Assembly: GCA_963762075.1 (NCBI GenBank)
Contig: CAVXJC010000002.1
Location: forward strand, 248,001-312,000
Source: JAOUEA01 sp963762075
Lineage (GTDB): Bacteria; Actinomycetota; UBA4738; HRBIN12
Length of the DNA: 64,000 nt
Direction of reading: 5' to 3'
Shown: positions 17,328 through 29,827 of the stretch, piece by piece
Position numbering within the stretch: the first letter of the stretch is position 1
How the letters are laid out: each line of letters starts with the position of its first letter
Position numbers and translations under genes: made by a program
The notes under the pieces: model-generated
Seen by the model: only the letters and a program-made list of their open reading frames with translations
What the model was told of the DNA's origin: nothing
Databases searched by the model: none

Positions 17328-19266
17328 GGAATGCGAGTCCGTAGGCGATGGCGACGGCGACGAGCAGCAGGCGGTAGCCGGTCGCGATCGCGACGTACTC
17401 GAGCACACCGCCGAGCATCGCGCCGAGCAGGTTCGCGCCGAACGCGACTGTCGAGGCGCCGACGGTTCGGAACCGCTGCGCGAAGATCAGGTTCGCGACG
17501 AACACCGGAGCGAAGGCGACGGCCACGCTCGCGGCGAACCGGGTGGCCACCGGAAGACCCAGCAGAGCGGCGGGGGGCACGAGCCACGCGACGCCCAGGC
17601 ACGCCAGCAGCACGGCGTACATCACCGCTGGCGCCGGGAGCCGTACCCGTCGGGCGAGCTCCACCGCCGCGAGCACCGCCAACAGGATGCCGGCGAACAC
17701 CAGCGAGTTCACGAACCACGTCGTGCCGAAGAGCAGCGCGAACTGCACCACGTTCTTCGTCTCCAGCAACAGGAACGCGGCGCCCATGAAGAACAGGTCT
17801 GCGTAGGGGCGCATGCGTGCGAGCGGCGCACCCGAACCCGCTCGCACCACGACCAGCGAGACGAGCACGATGGCCCCCAGCCACCACAGGTAGAACGCGG
17901 GGATCATCCGGCCCACAACGTAGGGGAACGGTCTGTCGTCGGTGGAAGGCGCGGGCACCGTTCCCGCAGCCATCCATGGCGTCATGCACGTGATGTCGCG
18001 AGGCTCGCGTCCGATCGTCAAGACCGACTGTTGGCGAGGACCCGACACCGCCATCCCCTCGTCGAAACACGGGTCGTGGCCGAACACCTGTCGCATCGTT
18101 CCGGCATATCGCGCGAACACGTCGGCTCGGTAGTAGTTGTACATGGCGTAGACGCCACCCGGCGCGAGATGCTCCCGCACTGCCGACATCGCTTCGGTCG
18201 TGAACAGGTAGCTCTCGAGCCGCAGCGATCCCTGTCCGCTGACGAGGGTCAACGAGTCGGGGAGCGCGAACAAGATGAGGTCGTACTCCTCGTCGCTGCG
18301 CTCCAAGAACGCCCGTCCGTCGTCGATGTGCGAGGTGACACGCGCATCCTGGTACGGGCGCGCCGAATGCATCTGGCTGCCGGCTCGCTGCAGCGCGGGA
18401 TCGATCTCCACCGCATCGACGTGATCCGCACCCTGATCCAACGCCAGTGCGACGTCATTGCCGTTGCCGGCGCCGATGATCAGGACCGAGCCCGGTGGGC
18501 GGTCGAGATGCCCATAGGGCTCGGAGTAGAACCCCGCCTCCACCTCTGCGAGCGGCAACATCGACTGGTGCGGCAGGGAGTTGACCCGGATGGGGATGCG
18601 CCCGTCCCGCTCCTCGTACACCGAGACCCTGTAATAGGGCGACCAGATGTCCGTCGACCAGATCGACCCCAGCGCGAGAACCCCGATGGTCGCGGCTACC
18701 GCCACCCTTCCGCCCGCGTAGGCCGGGCGCGGCGATAGCACCAGGAAGCAGACCCCGAGCACCAGGCCCCACACGAACGGGCCTACCCCGAGGAACGACA
18801 GCACCGAGAACACGACGATGCCGAGCAGGCTTCCCGTGATATCGAGGCGGTAGGCCTCGAGCGGCTCGAATCGCCCGAACAGCTCAGCCACGCCACGCGC
18901 GATGCATGCCATGACCCACGTCGCACCGATGAAGAGCACCGGGAGCACCGCCCAGGTCGGTGGCGCAGGCAGACCGAAGATCGTCTCGAGCGCTCGCTCG
19001 CCTCCGAAGCCCTTGGTGACACGCAGCGTGAACACCAACCCCGCGAACAGCGCGAACGAGGCCGGCGCCATGCGGAACGTGAAGCGTCCACGCGAACCGA
19101 GGAATCCGATGCCGATGCCGAGGAAGCTCGCGAGCAGGATGAAGTTCGTGAAATAGGCAACGTAGATCTGATACGCGGAGACCCAACGGATCAGCGCCAG
19201 CTCCGCGAACAGCATCACGAAGCTCGCGAGCACGAGATGGAAGCGGTCGGCCCGGCCGGCCGTCAC
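17251..19266 (-). CDS. membrane protein with spermidine-synthase-like domain
   Basis: The 671-residue protein has an N-terminal membrane region (about 1-220), a central Rossmann-fold methyltransferase-like domain with VLIIGAGNGNDVALAL and VDAVEIDPAL, then a second membrane region. This is the arrangement of fused polyamine aminopropyltransferase-like membrane proteins. Aminopropyl transfer is not proven for this group. GTG 19266 is chosen because it overlaps the prfB stop as GTGA and the first helix follows shortly after. It is probably translated with prfB. It converges on, and overlaps, the YfhO-like gene. Confidence 0.8.
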   Translation of the reverse strand: MTAGRADRFHLVLASFVMLFAELALIRWVSAYQIYVAYFTNFILLASFLGIGIGFLGSRGRFTFRMAPASFALFAGLVFTLRVTKGFGGERALETIFGLPAPPTWAVLPVLFIGATWVMACIARGVAELFGRFEPLEAYRLDITGSLLGIVVFSVLSFLGVGPFVWGLVLGVCFLVLSPRPAYAGGRVAVAATIGVLALGSIWSTDIWSPYYRVSVYEERDGRIPIRVNSLPHQSMLPLAEVEAGFYSEPYGHLDRPPGSVLIIGAGNGNDVALALDQGADHVDAVEIDPALQRAGSQMHSARPYQDARVTSHIDDGRAFLERSDEEYDLILFALPDSLTLVSGQGSLRLESYLFTTEAMSAVREHLAPGGVYAMYNYYRADVFARYAGTMRQVFGHDPCFDEGMAVSGPRQQSVLTIGREPRDITCMTPWMAAGTVPAPSTDDRPFPYVVGRMIPAFYLWWLGAIVLVSLVVVRAGSGAPLARMRPYADLFFMGAAFLLLETKNVVQFALLFGTTWFVNSLVFAGILLAVLAAVELARRVRLPAPAVMYAVLLACLGVAWLVPPAALLGLPVATRFAASVAVAFAPVFVANLIFAQRFRTVGASTVAFGANLLGAMLGGVLEYVAIATGYRLLLVAVAIAYGLAFLIGRHHLDQGPVSQDDRADVAAAVR

Positions 19267-20382
19267 GCGGTCGATCCGCCCTCCGCCGCCCGGCGACGGA
19301 GCTCGGCTTCGATGAAGCGGTCGATGTCGCCGTCGAGCACCCGCTGCGGGTCGCCGATCTCCTCGTCGGTGCGATGGTCCTTGACCATCTGATACGGCGC
19401 GAGCACGTACGACCGGATCTGCGAACCGAAGTCGACCGCCTTCCGCTCGCCGCGGATCGAATCCATCTCCTGCTCTCGCTTGAGGCGATCCAACTCCGCG
19501 AGACGCGCCTTGAGGATACGCATCGCGACCGCCCTGTTCTGGAGCTGCGACCGTTCGTTCTGGCACGCGGCCACGAGCCCGGTCGGGATGTGAGTGATGC
19601 GCACCGCCGAGTCGGTGGTGTTCACCGACTGACCCCCGGGTCCGCTCGAGCGATAGACATCGATGCGAAGCTCGTCCGCCGGGATCTCGATGTTTTCCTC
19701 GTCGGATCCCTCGAGCATCGGGATCACGTCGAGCGAGGCGAACGACGTGTGCCGGCGTTTCTGGGCGTCGAATGGACTGATGCGCACGAGCCGATGCACG
19801 CCGCGCTCGGCTGAGAGCAGACCGTAGACGTTCGTGCCGCTCACGGTGAACGTCGCCGATTTGATGCCGGCCTCGTCGCCGTGCTGGATATCGTCGACCT
19901 CGGCGTCGAAACCCTCGCGCTCTGCCCACCGCGTGTACATGCGCAGCAGCATCTCGGCCCAGTCTTGGCTCTCGGTTCCTCCGGCGCCGGCATTGATGGT
20001 GGCGATCGCATCGGACGAGTCGTACGAACCAGAGAGCAGCGCGGCAAGCTCGAGCTTGTCGACATCTGCCTCGAGCCCGTTGACCGAGCCCGCGAGCTCG
20101 AGTTCGAGCTCGGCGTCGGAACCGTCTGCGAGCAGCTCATCGATCGCGACGGCGTCGTCGACCCTGGTCATGAGTCCGTCGTAGCGATCGATCTCGTCCC
20201 TCAGCTTCGAGAGCTTCGACGTGATCTGCTGAGCTCGCTGTGGGTCGTCCCACAGCGACGCCTCGGAGGCCTGGATCGCGAGCTCTTCGGTCTGCGCGCG
20301 TTTTCCGTCGACGTCAAAGGAACTCCTTGGCGGCCAGCACGCGCTCACGCAGCTTCTGGAGGCGCTCCGTGTGATCGCTCAT
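19263..20382 (-). CDS. prfB: peptide chain release factor 2, expressed by programmed +1 frameshift
   Basis: The first 22 codons from ATG 20382 end at an in-frame UGA (20314-20316). A +1 shift at CUU-UGA-C joins them to a 350-residue frame, giving about 372 residues in all. The main frame has the stop-codon recognition motif SPF (VRISPFD) and the peptidyl hydrolysis motif GGQ (SSGPGGQSVN). RF2 ends translation at UGA and UAA. The in-frame UGA is the known autoregulatory device: low RF2 favours the shift. ATG 20394 is another possible start in the same frame. secA lies upstream and ftsE/ftsX downstream, as in other actinobacteria. Confidence 0.95.
20314..20328 (-). promoter_or_regulatory. prfB programmed +1 frameshift site
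   Basis: Read on the minus strand this is AAGGAG, TTC, CTT, TGA, then C. It has an internal Shine-Dalgarno-like AAGGAG three bases before the slippery CTT codon, the early UGA stop and the following C. This matches the classical RF2 recoding site. The downstream frame begins GAC GTC GAC and is open to the RF2 stop. Confidence 0.95.
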
Positions 20383-20464
20383 CGCGACGGGCATGGTAGC
20401 AGCGACTCGCTGCGCCCCCGTGCGCCCGATCCCCCAGGACACGCACCATCGATCACCTGTCGAC

Positions 20465-23176
<2,712 letters not shown>

Positions 23177-23223
23177 GGAGTTCCCTTCGGCGCCGAGGAA
23201 GGTGAAGCGGTCGAACTTCGATT

Positions 23224-23655
23224 CTATCGGCCCAACGGTTCACGCCCGGATCCAACGGCGTCGAGGCCTTGACGGACCATGCCGGCGATCCGGTCGTATC
23301 CCAGGCGGGCGTAGAACCCGACGGTGTCCTCGTCGCAGCACAGATGCCGCCGTAGATGGGGCCGAAGGCTCGAGCGATCCTGCGGACGAGCTCGCTTCCG
23401 ATGCCGCGTGCACGATGGCTGGCGGCGACTTCCACGAGCGGGATGAACGCGAAGAGCGCGTGATCGGTGAGCGCCGTCGCGAATCCAACGAGCCGGACAC
23501 CGTCGTAGGCCAGCACGCAGGCGTCCGCTTCGGTGATCGCTGCCAGGCACCGGTCGGGAGCGGGAGCGGCGCGCCACCCTTCGAAGAAGCTCACCAGCTC
23601 CGCGATGGTCAGCTGGGCTGGATCGTCGCCGTAGGTGATCGGCGTCGCTCGGCAC
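23224..23655 (-). pseudogene. GNAT-family N-acetyltransferase, frame broken twice
   Basis: The recognisable protein begins near TYGDDPAQLTIAEL and continues with FFEGWRAAP, the acetyl-CoA loop ASHRARGIGSELVRR and the C-terminal GFYARLGYDRIAGM. These parts lie in two frames. The switch is near 23345-23350, where one base seems missing. A second lesion is likely near 23640, where removing one G would join the GTG at 23655 (VPSDA) to ITYGDD. GTG 23594 is the first start in the main frame but would remove the conserved N-terminus. The gene follows the TPP enzyme gene by 3 bp. The substrate is unknown. Confidence 0.6.
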
Positions 23656-23658
23656 GGC

Positions 23659-25308
23659 TCAGATGGGGTCGGTGAGGGCGCCCAGCCGCTCGATCAAGCG
23701 GGCGTTCTCGGCATAGTCGATCGGGCACGCGATGATCGAGACGGCTTCGTCGTCGAGTGCCTTGCGAATGGTGGGCGCGAGCTCATCGGCCGAGGCGATC
23801 TCGTACCCCTTCGCGCCGAAGCTCTCGGCGAGCGTCACGAAATCGGGATTCGAGAAGGACACGGCGGCCTGCCGGCCGAATTCGATGTCCTGCTTCCAGC
23901 CGATCAGACCGTAGCCGCCGTCGACCCAGACAAGCACGACGAAGTGCACGCCCTCGCGCACGGCTGTCTCGATCTCGGCCATGCTCATGGCGAACGCGCC
24001 GTCGCCCATCACCGCCAACACCTTGCGGTCGGGGTGCACCAGCTTCGCGGCGAACCCGCCGGGAAGAGAGAACGCCATCGTCGCCAAACCGTTCGAGATG
24101 AGGCAGGTGTTTGGGCGGAAGGTCGGGTAGAGGCGAGCCATCCACATCTTCACGGCGCCGGTGTCGCACAGCACGATGTCGTCGTCGCCGAGGACCGAGC
24201 GGATGTCGGAGACGGCACGCGCGGGCGCGAGAGGAAAGGCATCCTCGGCCGAGCCGCGTTCCAACTCCTCTCGCACCAGGTCTCGTCCCGGAACGATCTC
24301 GCCCTTGATGCCGTGCACGTCGCTCACGGCGCAGATCGCGTCGAGCGTCGCGCTGATATCGCCCTGCACTCCCACCTCGAGGGTGTAGTTCGCGTCGACC
24401 TCGGCGACCGTGCGATGAACGTGCACGATCTGCTTGTCGGCGAGCGGGTTCCACCGGGCAGGCGAGTACTCGACCAGGTCGTAGCCCACCGCGACGACGA
24501 CGTCGGCGCGATCGAACCCGAAGTTCGCGTAGTCCTTCACCATGAACCCGATCGTGCCGAGCGCGTTCGCGTGACTGTCTGGGAACACCCCTTTGCCGAG
24601 GAAGGTGGTCGCGACCGGCACGTTGAGCTGCTCGCTAAAACGGATCAGCGCCTCAGAAGCGCCGTCGCGGGCCACGCCGGGCCCAGCGAGCACCACGGGG
24701 CTCTGAGCCTCGGCGAGGACGTGGGCCGCTCGATGCACCTGCCCTTCGTCCGGTGATGAGTCGACCGGCGTGTTCACCCGGAGCACCGGTGCGTCGGTCT
24801 GATGCTCGGCGACGTCTTCGGGCAACACGATGAACGTGGCCCCAGGTCGTTCGGTGGTGGCCTGTTTGAATGCCTTGCGTACCATCTCGGGCGCGGCGTC
24901 GCCCACCGTCACCATGCCGCCCCACTTCGTGATCGGCCGGAACAACGACACGAGGTCGACGAACTGATGCGACTCCTTGTAGATGCGGCCAAGGCCCGCT
25001 TGCGCCGTGAGAGCAACGAGCGGATGCGAGTCGAGCTGCGCGTTGGCCATGCCGAGCATGAGATTGATCGCGCCGGGGCCAAGCGTGGCCAAACAGACCC
25101 CCGGCGCTGCCCGTCAGGGCGCCGTAGGTATCGGCCATGAACGCCGCACCGCGCTCGTCGCGCGTCGTGATGAACCTGATCGCAGAGTCGGCGAGCGCGT
25201 CGACGACGTGCAGGTTCTCCTCGCCGGGTAGTCCGAACACGACCTCGACGCCCTCGTTCTCGAGGCATTCCACGATCGCGCGAGCGACGGTGCGACTGGT
25301 GGCGCTCA
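23659..25308 (-). CDS. acetolactate-synthase-like thiamine pyrophosphate enzyme, frame broken by a homopolymer indel
   Basis: The protein would be about 549 residues. The N-terminal domain from ATG 25308 (MSATSRTVARAI) has FGLPGEEN with the catalytic glutamate. The central domain and the C-terminal TPP domain follow with VMGDGAFAMS and WVDGGYGLIGWKQ. The frame shifts at a run of five C (25098-25102); with four, the text reads TGSAGVCLATLGPG, as expected for the family. The family joins two 2-oxo acids or an oxo acid and an aldehyde. No small regulatory subunit gene is adjacent, so it may be catabolic rather than biosynthetic, but this is inference. Confidence 0.8.
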
Positions 25309-25334
25309 TGCGCGAAGCGTAACGGAGTGACCGG

Positions 25335-25811
25335 TCACGCTCCCGGCAGCAAGGCCTGACGTGTGAGCTGGGCGTGGCCGACGTGCTCGCGCAGATGCGA
25401 GAGCGCGTGCAGCAGAGCCCATGCAGCTGTGACGGGCTCGGCGGCGAGATCGTCCGCGCGCCACGGGGCGGTGCCGACTCGTCCCGGATCGAATGGATCA
25501 GCAGCGTCGAGGAGCGCTCGGCATTCCCCCGCCGTCGCATCGAACCACGAAATGAAGGCGCCCACGTCCTCGACGACGACTCGGAACTCGGCCGGCCGAT
25601 CCCGATGTGGCAGATCGGCCCCTGTCGCCAGACTGATCCAGGATCGGGTGCTATGCAGCGCGTGTGTGGCGAGCACCGTGAGTGAGTTCGTTTCCTCGCC
25701 CGCAGGCCGGCGGTTCAGCTGCTCGGGCGAGCAGCCATCGACGGCCTGGCGGAGCTCGTCGAGCGAGTCTCCGAGCAGGTCGCGGGCCGCCTCGATCGTC
25801 GCATCGCCCAC
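25335..25811 (-). CDS. DinB/YfiT-like four-helix protein
   Basis: The 158-residue protein looks like the DinB superfamily: a helical bundle with metal-ligand histidines, here in THALHSTRSW near residue 50 and HALSHLREHVGHAQLTRQ near the C-terminus. Some relatives are thiol-dependent transferases using mycothiol or bacillithiol; others have no known role. The GTG start directly follows the TGA of the response regulator gene upstream, so the two are probably co-translated. Confidence 0.72.
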   Translation of the reverse strand: MGDATIEAARDLLGDSLDELRQAVDGCSPEQLNRRPAGEETNSLTVLATHALHSTRSWISLATGADLPHRDRPAEFRVVVEDVGAFISWFDATAGECRALLDAADPFDPGRVGTAPWRADDLAAEPVTAAWALLHALSHLREHVGHAQLTRQALLPGA

Positions 25812-26498
25812 TCAGCTGATCTCGATCATCTTCTCGCGCACGGCGTAGACCACCGCTTCCATGCGCGAATGCAGGTGCAGCTTCTCGAGGATGTTGCGGA
25901 TGTGGTTCTTCACGGTGTTCTCGCTGATGAACAGCTGTTTGGCGATGTCGCGGTTGTTGAGTCCTTGCGCCACGAGCCGCAGCACCTCCATCTCCCGATC
26001 GGTGAGGCGCGGGGCCGGCATCCTTGGTTGCTCCTTCGCCGACTTCGAGATAGCGGCGAACTCCGAGAGCAGCTTCGACGCCATGCTGGGAGATATGCGT
26101 GACTGCCCGGCCCAGACGCTCCGGATCGCGTCGGATACTTCCTCGATGGGGATCTCCTTGAGCAGGTACCCGCTCGCGCCTGCCTTGATGGCGTCGTAGA
26201 GATCTCCTTCTTCGTCACTGATCGTGAGCATCAAGATCTTGCAATGCGGAAGCAGCTCCTTGATCTGACCGGCTGCCTCGATGCCCGATCGCTTGGGCAT
26301 GCGAACGTCCATGAGCACCACGTCGGGCATGGTCTCCTGCGCTCGCTCGACCGCCTCGGCGCCGTCGGAAGCCTCACCGACCAGCTCGATGTCGGATTCC
26401 TGCTGGAGCACCATCTCGAGCCCGCGCCTGAACAGTGCGTGGTCGTCGACCACCATCACCCGGAGCCTTTCGGGCGTTTCGTTCGGATCCTTGGTCAC
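25812..26498 (-). CDS. NarL/FixJ-family response regulator
   Basis: This is a 228-residue two-domain regulator. The receiver has the acidic pocket VVDDHALF, the phospho-acceptor Asp in VVLMDVRMP and the lysine in YLLKEIP. A C-terminal LuxR-type helix-turn-helix follows with LTDREMEVLRLVAQGLNNRDIA and TVKNHIRNILEKL. GTG 26498 is preceded by GAGGGGG. No sensor kinase gene is adjacent, so it is an orphan here. It follows hpf by 15 bp, suggesting a shared stress-related transcript. Confidence 0.93.
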   Translation of the reverse strand: MTKDPNETPERLRVMVVDDHALFRRGLEMVLQQESDIELVGEASDGAEAVERAQETMPDVVLMDVRMPKRSGIEAAGQIKELLPHCKILMLTISDEEGDLYDAIKAGASGYLLKEIPIEEVSDAIRSVWAGQSRISPSMASKLLSEFAAISKSAKEQPRMPAPRLTDREMEVLRLVAQGLNNRDIAKQLFISENTVKNHIRNILEKLHLHSRMEAVVYAVREKMIEIS

Positions 26499-26513
26499 CG
26501 GTCCCCCTCGATC

Positions 26514-26882
26514 TCAGCCCTCTGCATCGGTATCGGCAGGCGGGGCACTCTGGTGTGCGGAGTCTAGTGCGCCCCTGTGCACCGAGCTACGACGCTTCCC
26601 GTGATGATCACGGAGCTGCCGCTCGAGCTTGCCGGCCACGCGATCGATCGCCGTCGGCACGTCCGAGGCCTCTGCATGGGCTCTGAACGTCTTGCGCGGG
26701 ATGTGCAACGCCGCTTCGACACGCTTCACGCCGTCGAGCGTGGGATAGTGCTCGGCGATGAGCTCGAGGTCGACCCGGGTGGTCCTGGGCTCCATGCGCT
26801 CGAGGTGCGCGAGCTTGTGGCCCGCGATCTCCCGAACCTCGTCGGTCACAGGGAGACCCCGGCCGGTGAAGGTCAGATCCAT
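26514..26882 (-). CDS. hpf: ribosome hibernation promoting factor (short form)
   Basis: This 122-residue protein begins MDLTFTGRGLPVTDEVR and has the HPF/YfiA fold, with basic residues at RKTFRAHAEA and ATAIDRV-like helix text. The C-terminal dimerisation domain of long HPF is absent; the tail after about residue 95 is short and charged, so this is a short-form factor. ATG 26882 is chosen because a GGAG precedes it. Hibernation factors bind the 30S decoding region in slow growth. The gene lies upstream of secA in many actinobacteria; here a few genes intervene. Confidence 0.85.
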   Translation of the reverse strand: MDLTFTGRGLPVTDEVREIAGHKLAHLERMEPRTTRVDLELIAEHYPTLDGVKRVEAALHIPRKTFRAHAEASDVPTAIDRVAGKLERQLRDHHGKRRSSVHRGALDSAHQSAPPADTDAEG

Positions 26883-27103
26883 AGGCGCTCCGTCGTCTCC
26901 TCTTCGCTGGGGCGGGCCCTCGAACGGCTGACCTGGTCTTTTGCCCCACACCCGCCTGCTGGAGTGCTCGCCTTACGGCCACGAGGACCCAGACTCCCAC
27001 CCTCTCTCGCTCGAAGGCGAGGCAGGACTTACATCTAAACCGCGCCATGCTCAGCGACCAAGGGTCGCCTTACGTGGGTCGTTTCGCCCGCGGCTGGCGT
27101 CGA

Positions 27104-27844
27104 CTACCGGGGAAGATCCCCGGGCAACCACAGACCCGGACGAGGGCCCGGTCGAGTATAAGCTCGTCGCCCAGGGCGCAGGAGCGCCCGGGCCCCGACG
27201 ACGAGCATCACCTGCGACGCGCCGGCATCGAGCAGCGCCTCGGCGCACGCCGCGGCCGTGGCGCCCGTTGTGAGCACATCGTCAACGAGCAGCACGTTCG
27301 CGGACACCGCGGCCCGATCGCGAGCTACGAACGAGCCGCGCATGGCCGTTCGACGGTCGGCGGCATCTCGCTTGGCCTGAGGGCCGGTCGATCTCACACG
27401 CCGCAAGAGAGACCGGACCGGCAGACCGGCGTTCCTCGCCACCTCAACCGCCAGCACCTTCGACTGGTCGAATCCTCGCTCGGCTTTCCGGCGGCGGGTG
27501 AGCGGAACCCAGGTCACCACGTCGGCGCCGCGAGGGGCCGCAGAGGTCATCGCAGCGCCGAGCGCTCTCCCGACACCTCGCACCCCGCGATATTTGAGGT
27601 GGTGGATCGCCTGCCTGGCCGGCCCCTCGAAAGCGAACGGCGCCCGCGCACGAGCGATGACGTCGGGTGGGCAGTCACGACAGCGCCCCACGCGCGCGCC
27701 GGGCGATGGGGCGCCACAGCGGTCGCACCATGGGGGCGACAGCGCGATGAGGTCGCCTCTGCACCGGTCGCAGAAGGGCCAGGCGCCCGCGCCACAGCCC
27801 GCGCACCGCGGGGGGAAGACCACGTCGAGCGCGCGCTGCAGCAT
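27104..27844 (-). CDS. ComF-family phosphoribosyltransferase-like protein
   Basis: This is a 246-residue protein. An N-terminal zinc-finger-like part (CAGCGAGAWPFCDRC, CDRCGAPSP, CRDCPP) precedes a PRTase domain with the PRPP-binding loop VLLVDDVLTTGATAAACAEA and the FDQSKVLA region. ComF is needed for DNA uptake in naturally competent bacteria, but many homologues are of unknown role. It lies between the 208-residue protein gene and hpf on the same strand. The gap of about 220 bp to hpf shows no gene that I can see. Confidence 0.88.
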   Translation of the reverse strand: MLQRALDVVFPPRCAGCGAGAWPFCDRCRGDLIALSPPWCDRCGAPSPGARVGRCRDCPPDVIARARAPFAFEGPARQAIHHLKYRGVRGVGRALGAAMTSAAPRGADVVTWVPLTRRRKAERGFDQSKVLAVEVARNAGLPVRSLLRRVRSTGPQAKRDAADRRTAMRGSFVARDRAAVSANVLLVDDVLTTGATAAACAEALLDAGASQVMLVVGARALLRPGRRAYTRPGPRPGLWLPGDLPR

Positions 27845-27886
27845 CGGCCGACGATATCGGCGCTCTGCGACATGATGGGCAGCTCG

Positions 27887-28513
27887 CTAGGGAAGCTCGA
27901 CCTCCAGCGGACGATCGGCCCCGCGGGTCGTGATGGCAAGCTGTGATCGTGTCTTGGCGACCGGATAGGTCGTCACCCGTCCCTTGCCCGTCTGCATGTC
28001 GAACTCGTCGTCGATCTGAGAAAGCGCCACATCGTCGGCGGACAGCGCGAGTCCCACGCGGGCCGGCGCCTGATACGTCACTCTCAAAGAGTCCGTTGCG
28101 CACTCGACCTGCTCGATCGTCACGCTCACCGAACCGGCGGCGATCGCTCGGTCGACGGCCGCAGTCCCGCGTCTCATCGACCCACGCGGCCACGCCACGA
28201 CGAAGCGCTCGCCGGGCCGAACGACACCCTCATCACCGTCGACGGCAACATCGAGCTCGAGCTGATACCACCCCGGGCCGAGTTCGAGCAACGGCACCTC
28301 GAACGGCACGAAGAGGTCGATGTGGGGCGCCACGTCGAGCGTGGCCGGCTCCACACCCATCGGCTGCGCAGCGTTGCCCGAGAGCTCTGTTACGCGTGCA
28401 GCTTCGATCCGCACCTGATGAGGGTCCGGATCGTCCCCGCGCAGGACGAAGGCACCCTTGAGCGACGCGGGGAATCGCTCGTAGTGCGCACGGATGGAGA
28501 CACGACCGTCCAT
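27887..28513 (-). CDS. conserved hypothetical protein, likely beta-sandwich
   Basis: I do not recognise this 208-residue protein. It has no signal peptide or membrane segment. Alternating hydrophobic strands and the run LLELGPGWYQLELDVAVDGDE suggest a beta-rich fold. The ATG at 28513 lies 3 bp after the ahcY stop, so it is probably the last but one gene of the manB-ahcY transcript, with comF next. It has no motif that suggests catalysis. Confidence 0.65.
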   Translation of the reverse strand: MDGRVSIRAHYERFPASLKGAFVLRGDDPDPHQVRIEAARVTELSGNAAQPMGVEPATLDVAPHIDLFVPFEVPLLELGPGWYQLELDVAVDGDEGVVRPGERFVVAWPRGSMRRGTAAVDRAIAAGSVSVTIEQVECATDSLRVTYQAPARVGLALSADDVALSQIDDEFDMQTGKGRVTTYPVAKTRSQLAITTRGADRPLEVELP

Positions 28514-28516
28514 GGC

Positions 28517-29773
28517 CTAGGTACCCTGTTCCCAGCTACTGAGGTAATGCTCCTGCTCCGCGGTCAATTCGTCGATCTCGACGCCCATCGCGCGCAGCTT
28601 GAGACGAGCGACTTCCTTGTCGATCTCCACGGGAACGGGGTAGACCCGCGGCTCGAGCTGCCCTCTGTTGGCGACGACCCATTCCGCAGCGAGCGCCTGG
28701 TTCGCGAACGACATGTCCATGACGGCGGCGGGATGGCCTTCTGCCGCCGCCAGGTTCACGAGGCGACCCTCCCCGAGGAGGTAGACGCGCCTGCCATCGA
28801 CGAAGGTGTACTCGTCGACGAACTCGCGAACGCGGCGCACTCCGCCAGTGCCGAGCGACGAAAGGGCAGCCTTGTCGATCTCCACGTCGAAGTGACCGGA
28901 ATTCGCGAGCATCGCGCCGTCGTGCATCAGCTCCATGTGCTCCGAGCGGATCACGCTCGTATCGCCGGTGAGCGTGATGAAGATGTCCCCCACGCGAGCC
29001 GCGTCGCGCAGGGGCATGACGCGATAGCCCTCCATCACCGCCTCGATCGCCGCGGTCGGGTCGACCTCGGTGACGATCACGTGTGCGCCCATACCGCGGG
29101 CCCTCGAGGCGACGCCACGACCGCACATGCCGTACCCGCAGACCACGATCGTCCGTCCGGCCAGCAACCGATTCGTCGCGCGCATGATCGCGTCGATCGT
29201 CGACTGCCCGGTGCCGAAGCGGTTGTCGAAGAGGTGTTTCGTGTCGGCGTCGTTCACGCTCACGATCGGGTACTTCAAAGCGCCGTCGGCCGCCATCGCG
29301 CGCAGCCGGATCACACCGGTGGTCGTCTCCTCGGTGCCGCCGATGATCTCGGCGATCTGGTCTGCTCGCTGCTTGTGCAACACGCTCACCATGTCGGCGC
29401 CGTCGTCCATCGTGATGTTCGGCTTCGTGTCGAGCACCGCGTTGATGTGCTTGAAGAACGTGTCGGTCTCTTCGCCCTTGATCGCGAAGGTGTCGATACC
29501 GGCTTCCACCAATGCCGCGGCCGTCTCGTCCTGGGTCGAGAGCGGATTCGAGGCGCACAACGCCACCTCGGCGCCGCCGGCCTGCAGGGTGAGCATCAGG
29601 TTCGCGGTTTCCGTCGTGACGTGCAGGCAGGCTCCCACGCGGATGCCCTCGAGCGGCCGTTCCTTCTCGAAGCGGTCTTTGATCAGCGCGAGCACGGGCA
29701 TCTCGGCGCCCGCCCAATCGATCCGGTCGCGACCTTCGGAGGCGAGCGACGGGTCGCGCACATCGTGCGTCAT
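28517..29773 (-). CDS. ahcY: adenosylhomocysteinase
   Basis: The 418-residue protein is S-adenosylhomocysteine hydrolase. It has HVTTETANLMLTL, the NAD-binding motif VVCGYGMCGRGVA and the C-terminal MDMSFANQALA. It is of the shorter form, lacking the insert of plant-like enzymes. It splits SAH into adenosine and homocysteine, so methyltransferases are not inhibited. ATG 29773 follows GAGGAG at good spacing. The nucleoside phosphorylase gene lies 54 bp upstream and may deal with the adenosine or its product. Confidence 0.95.
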   Translation of the reverse strand: MTHDVRDPSLASEGRDRIDWAGAEMPVLALIKDRFEKERPLEGIRVGACLHVTTETANLMLTLQAGGAEVALCASNPLSTQDETAAALVEAGIDTFAIKGEETDTFFKHINAVLDTKPNITMDDGADMVSVLHKQRADQIAEIIGGTEETTTGVIRLRAMAADGALKYPIVSVNDADTKHLFDNRFGTGQSTIDAIMRATNRLLAGRTIVVCGYGMCGRGVASRARGMGAHVIVTEVDPTAAIEAVMEGYRVMPLRDAARVGDIFITLTGDTSVIRSEHMELMHDGAMLANSGHFDVEIDKAALSSLGTGGVRRVREFVDEYTFVDGRRVYLLGEGRLVNLAAAEGHPAAVMDMSFANQALAAEWVVANRGQLEPRVYPVPVEIDKEVARLKLRAMGVEIDELTAEQEHYLSSWEQGT

Positions 29774-29827
29774 CTGGTCTCCTCTCACGGCACTCGGGCT
29801 CATGGTGGCGCACCGGGTACCCCGCGG

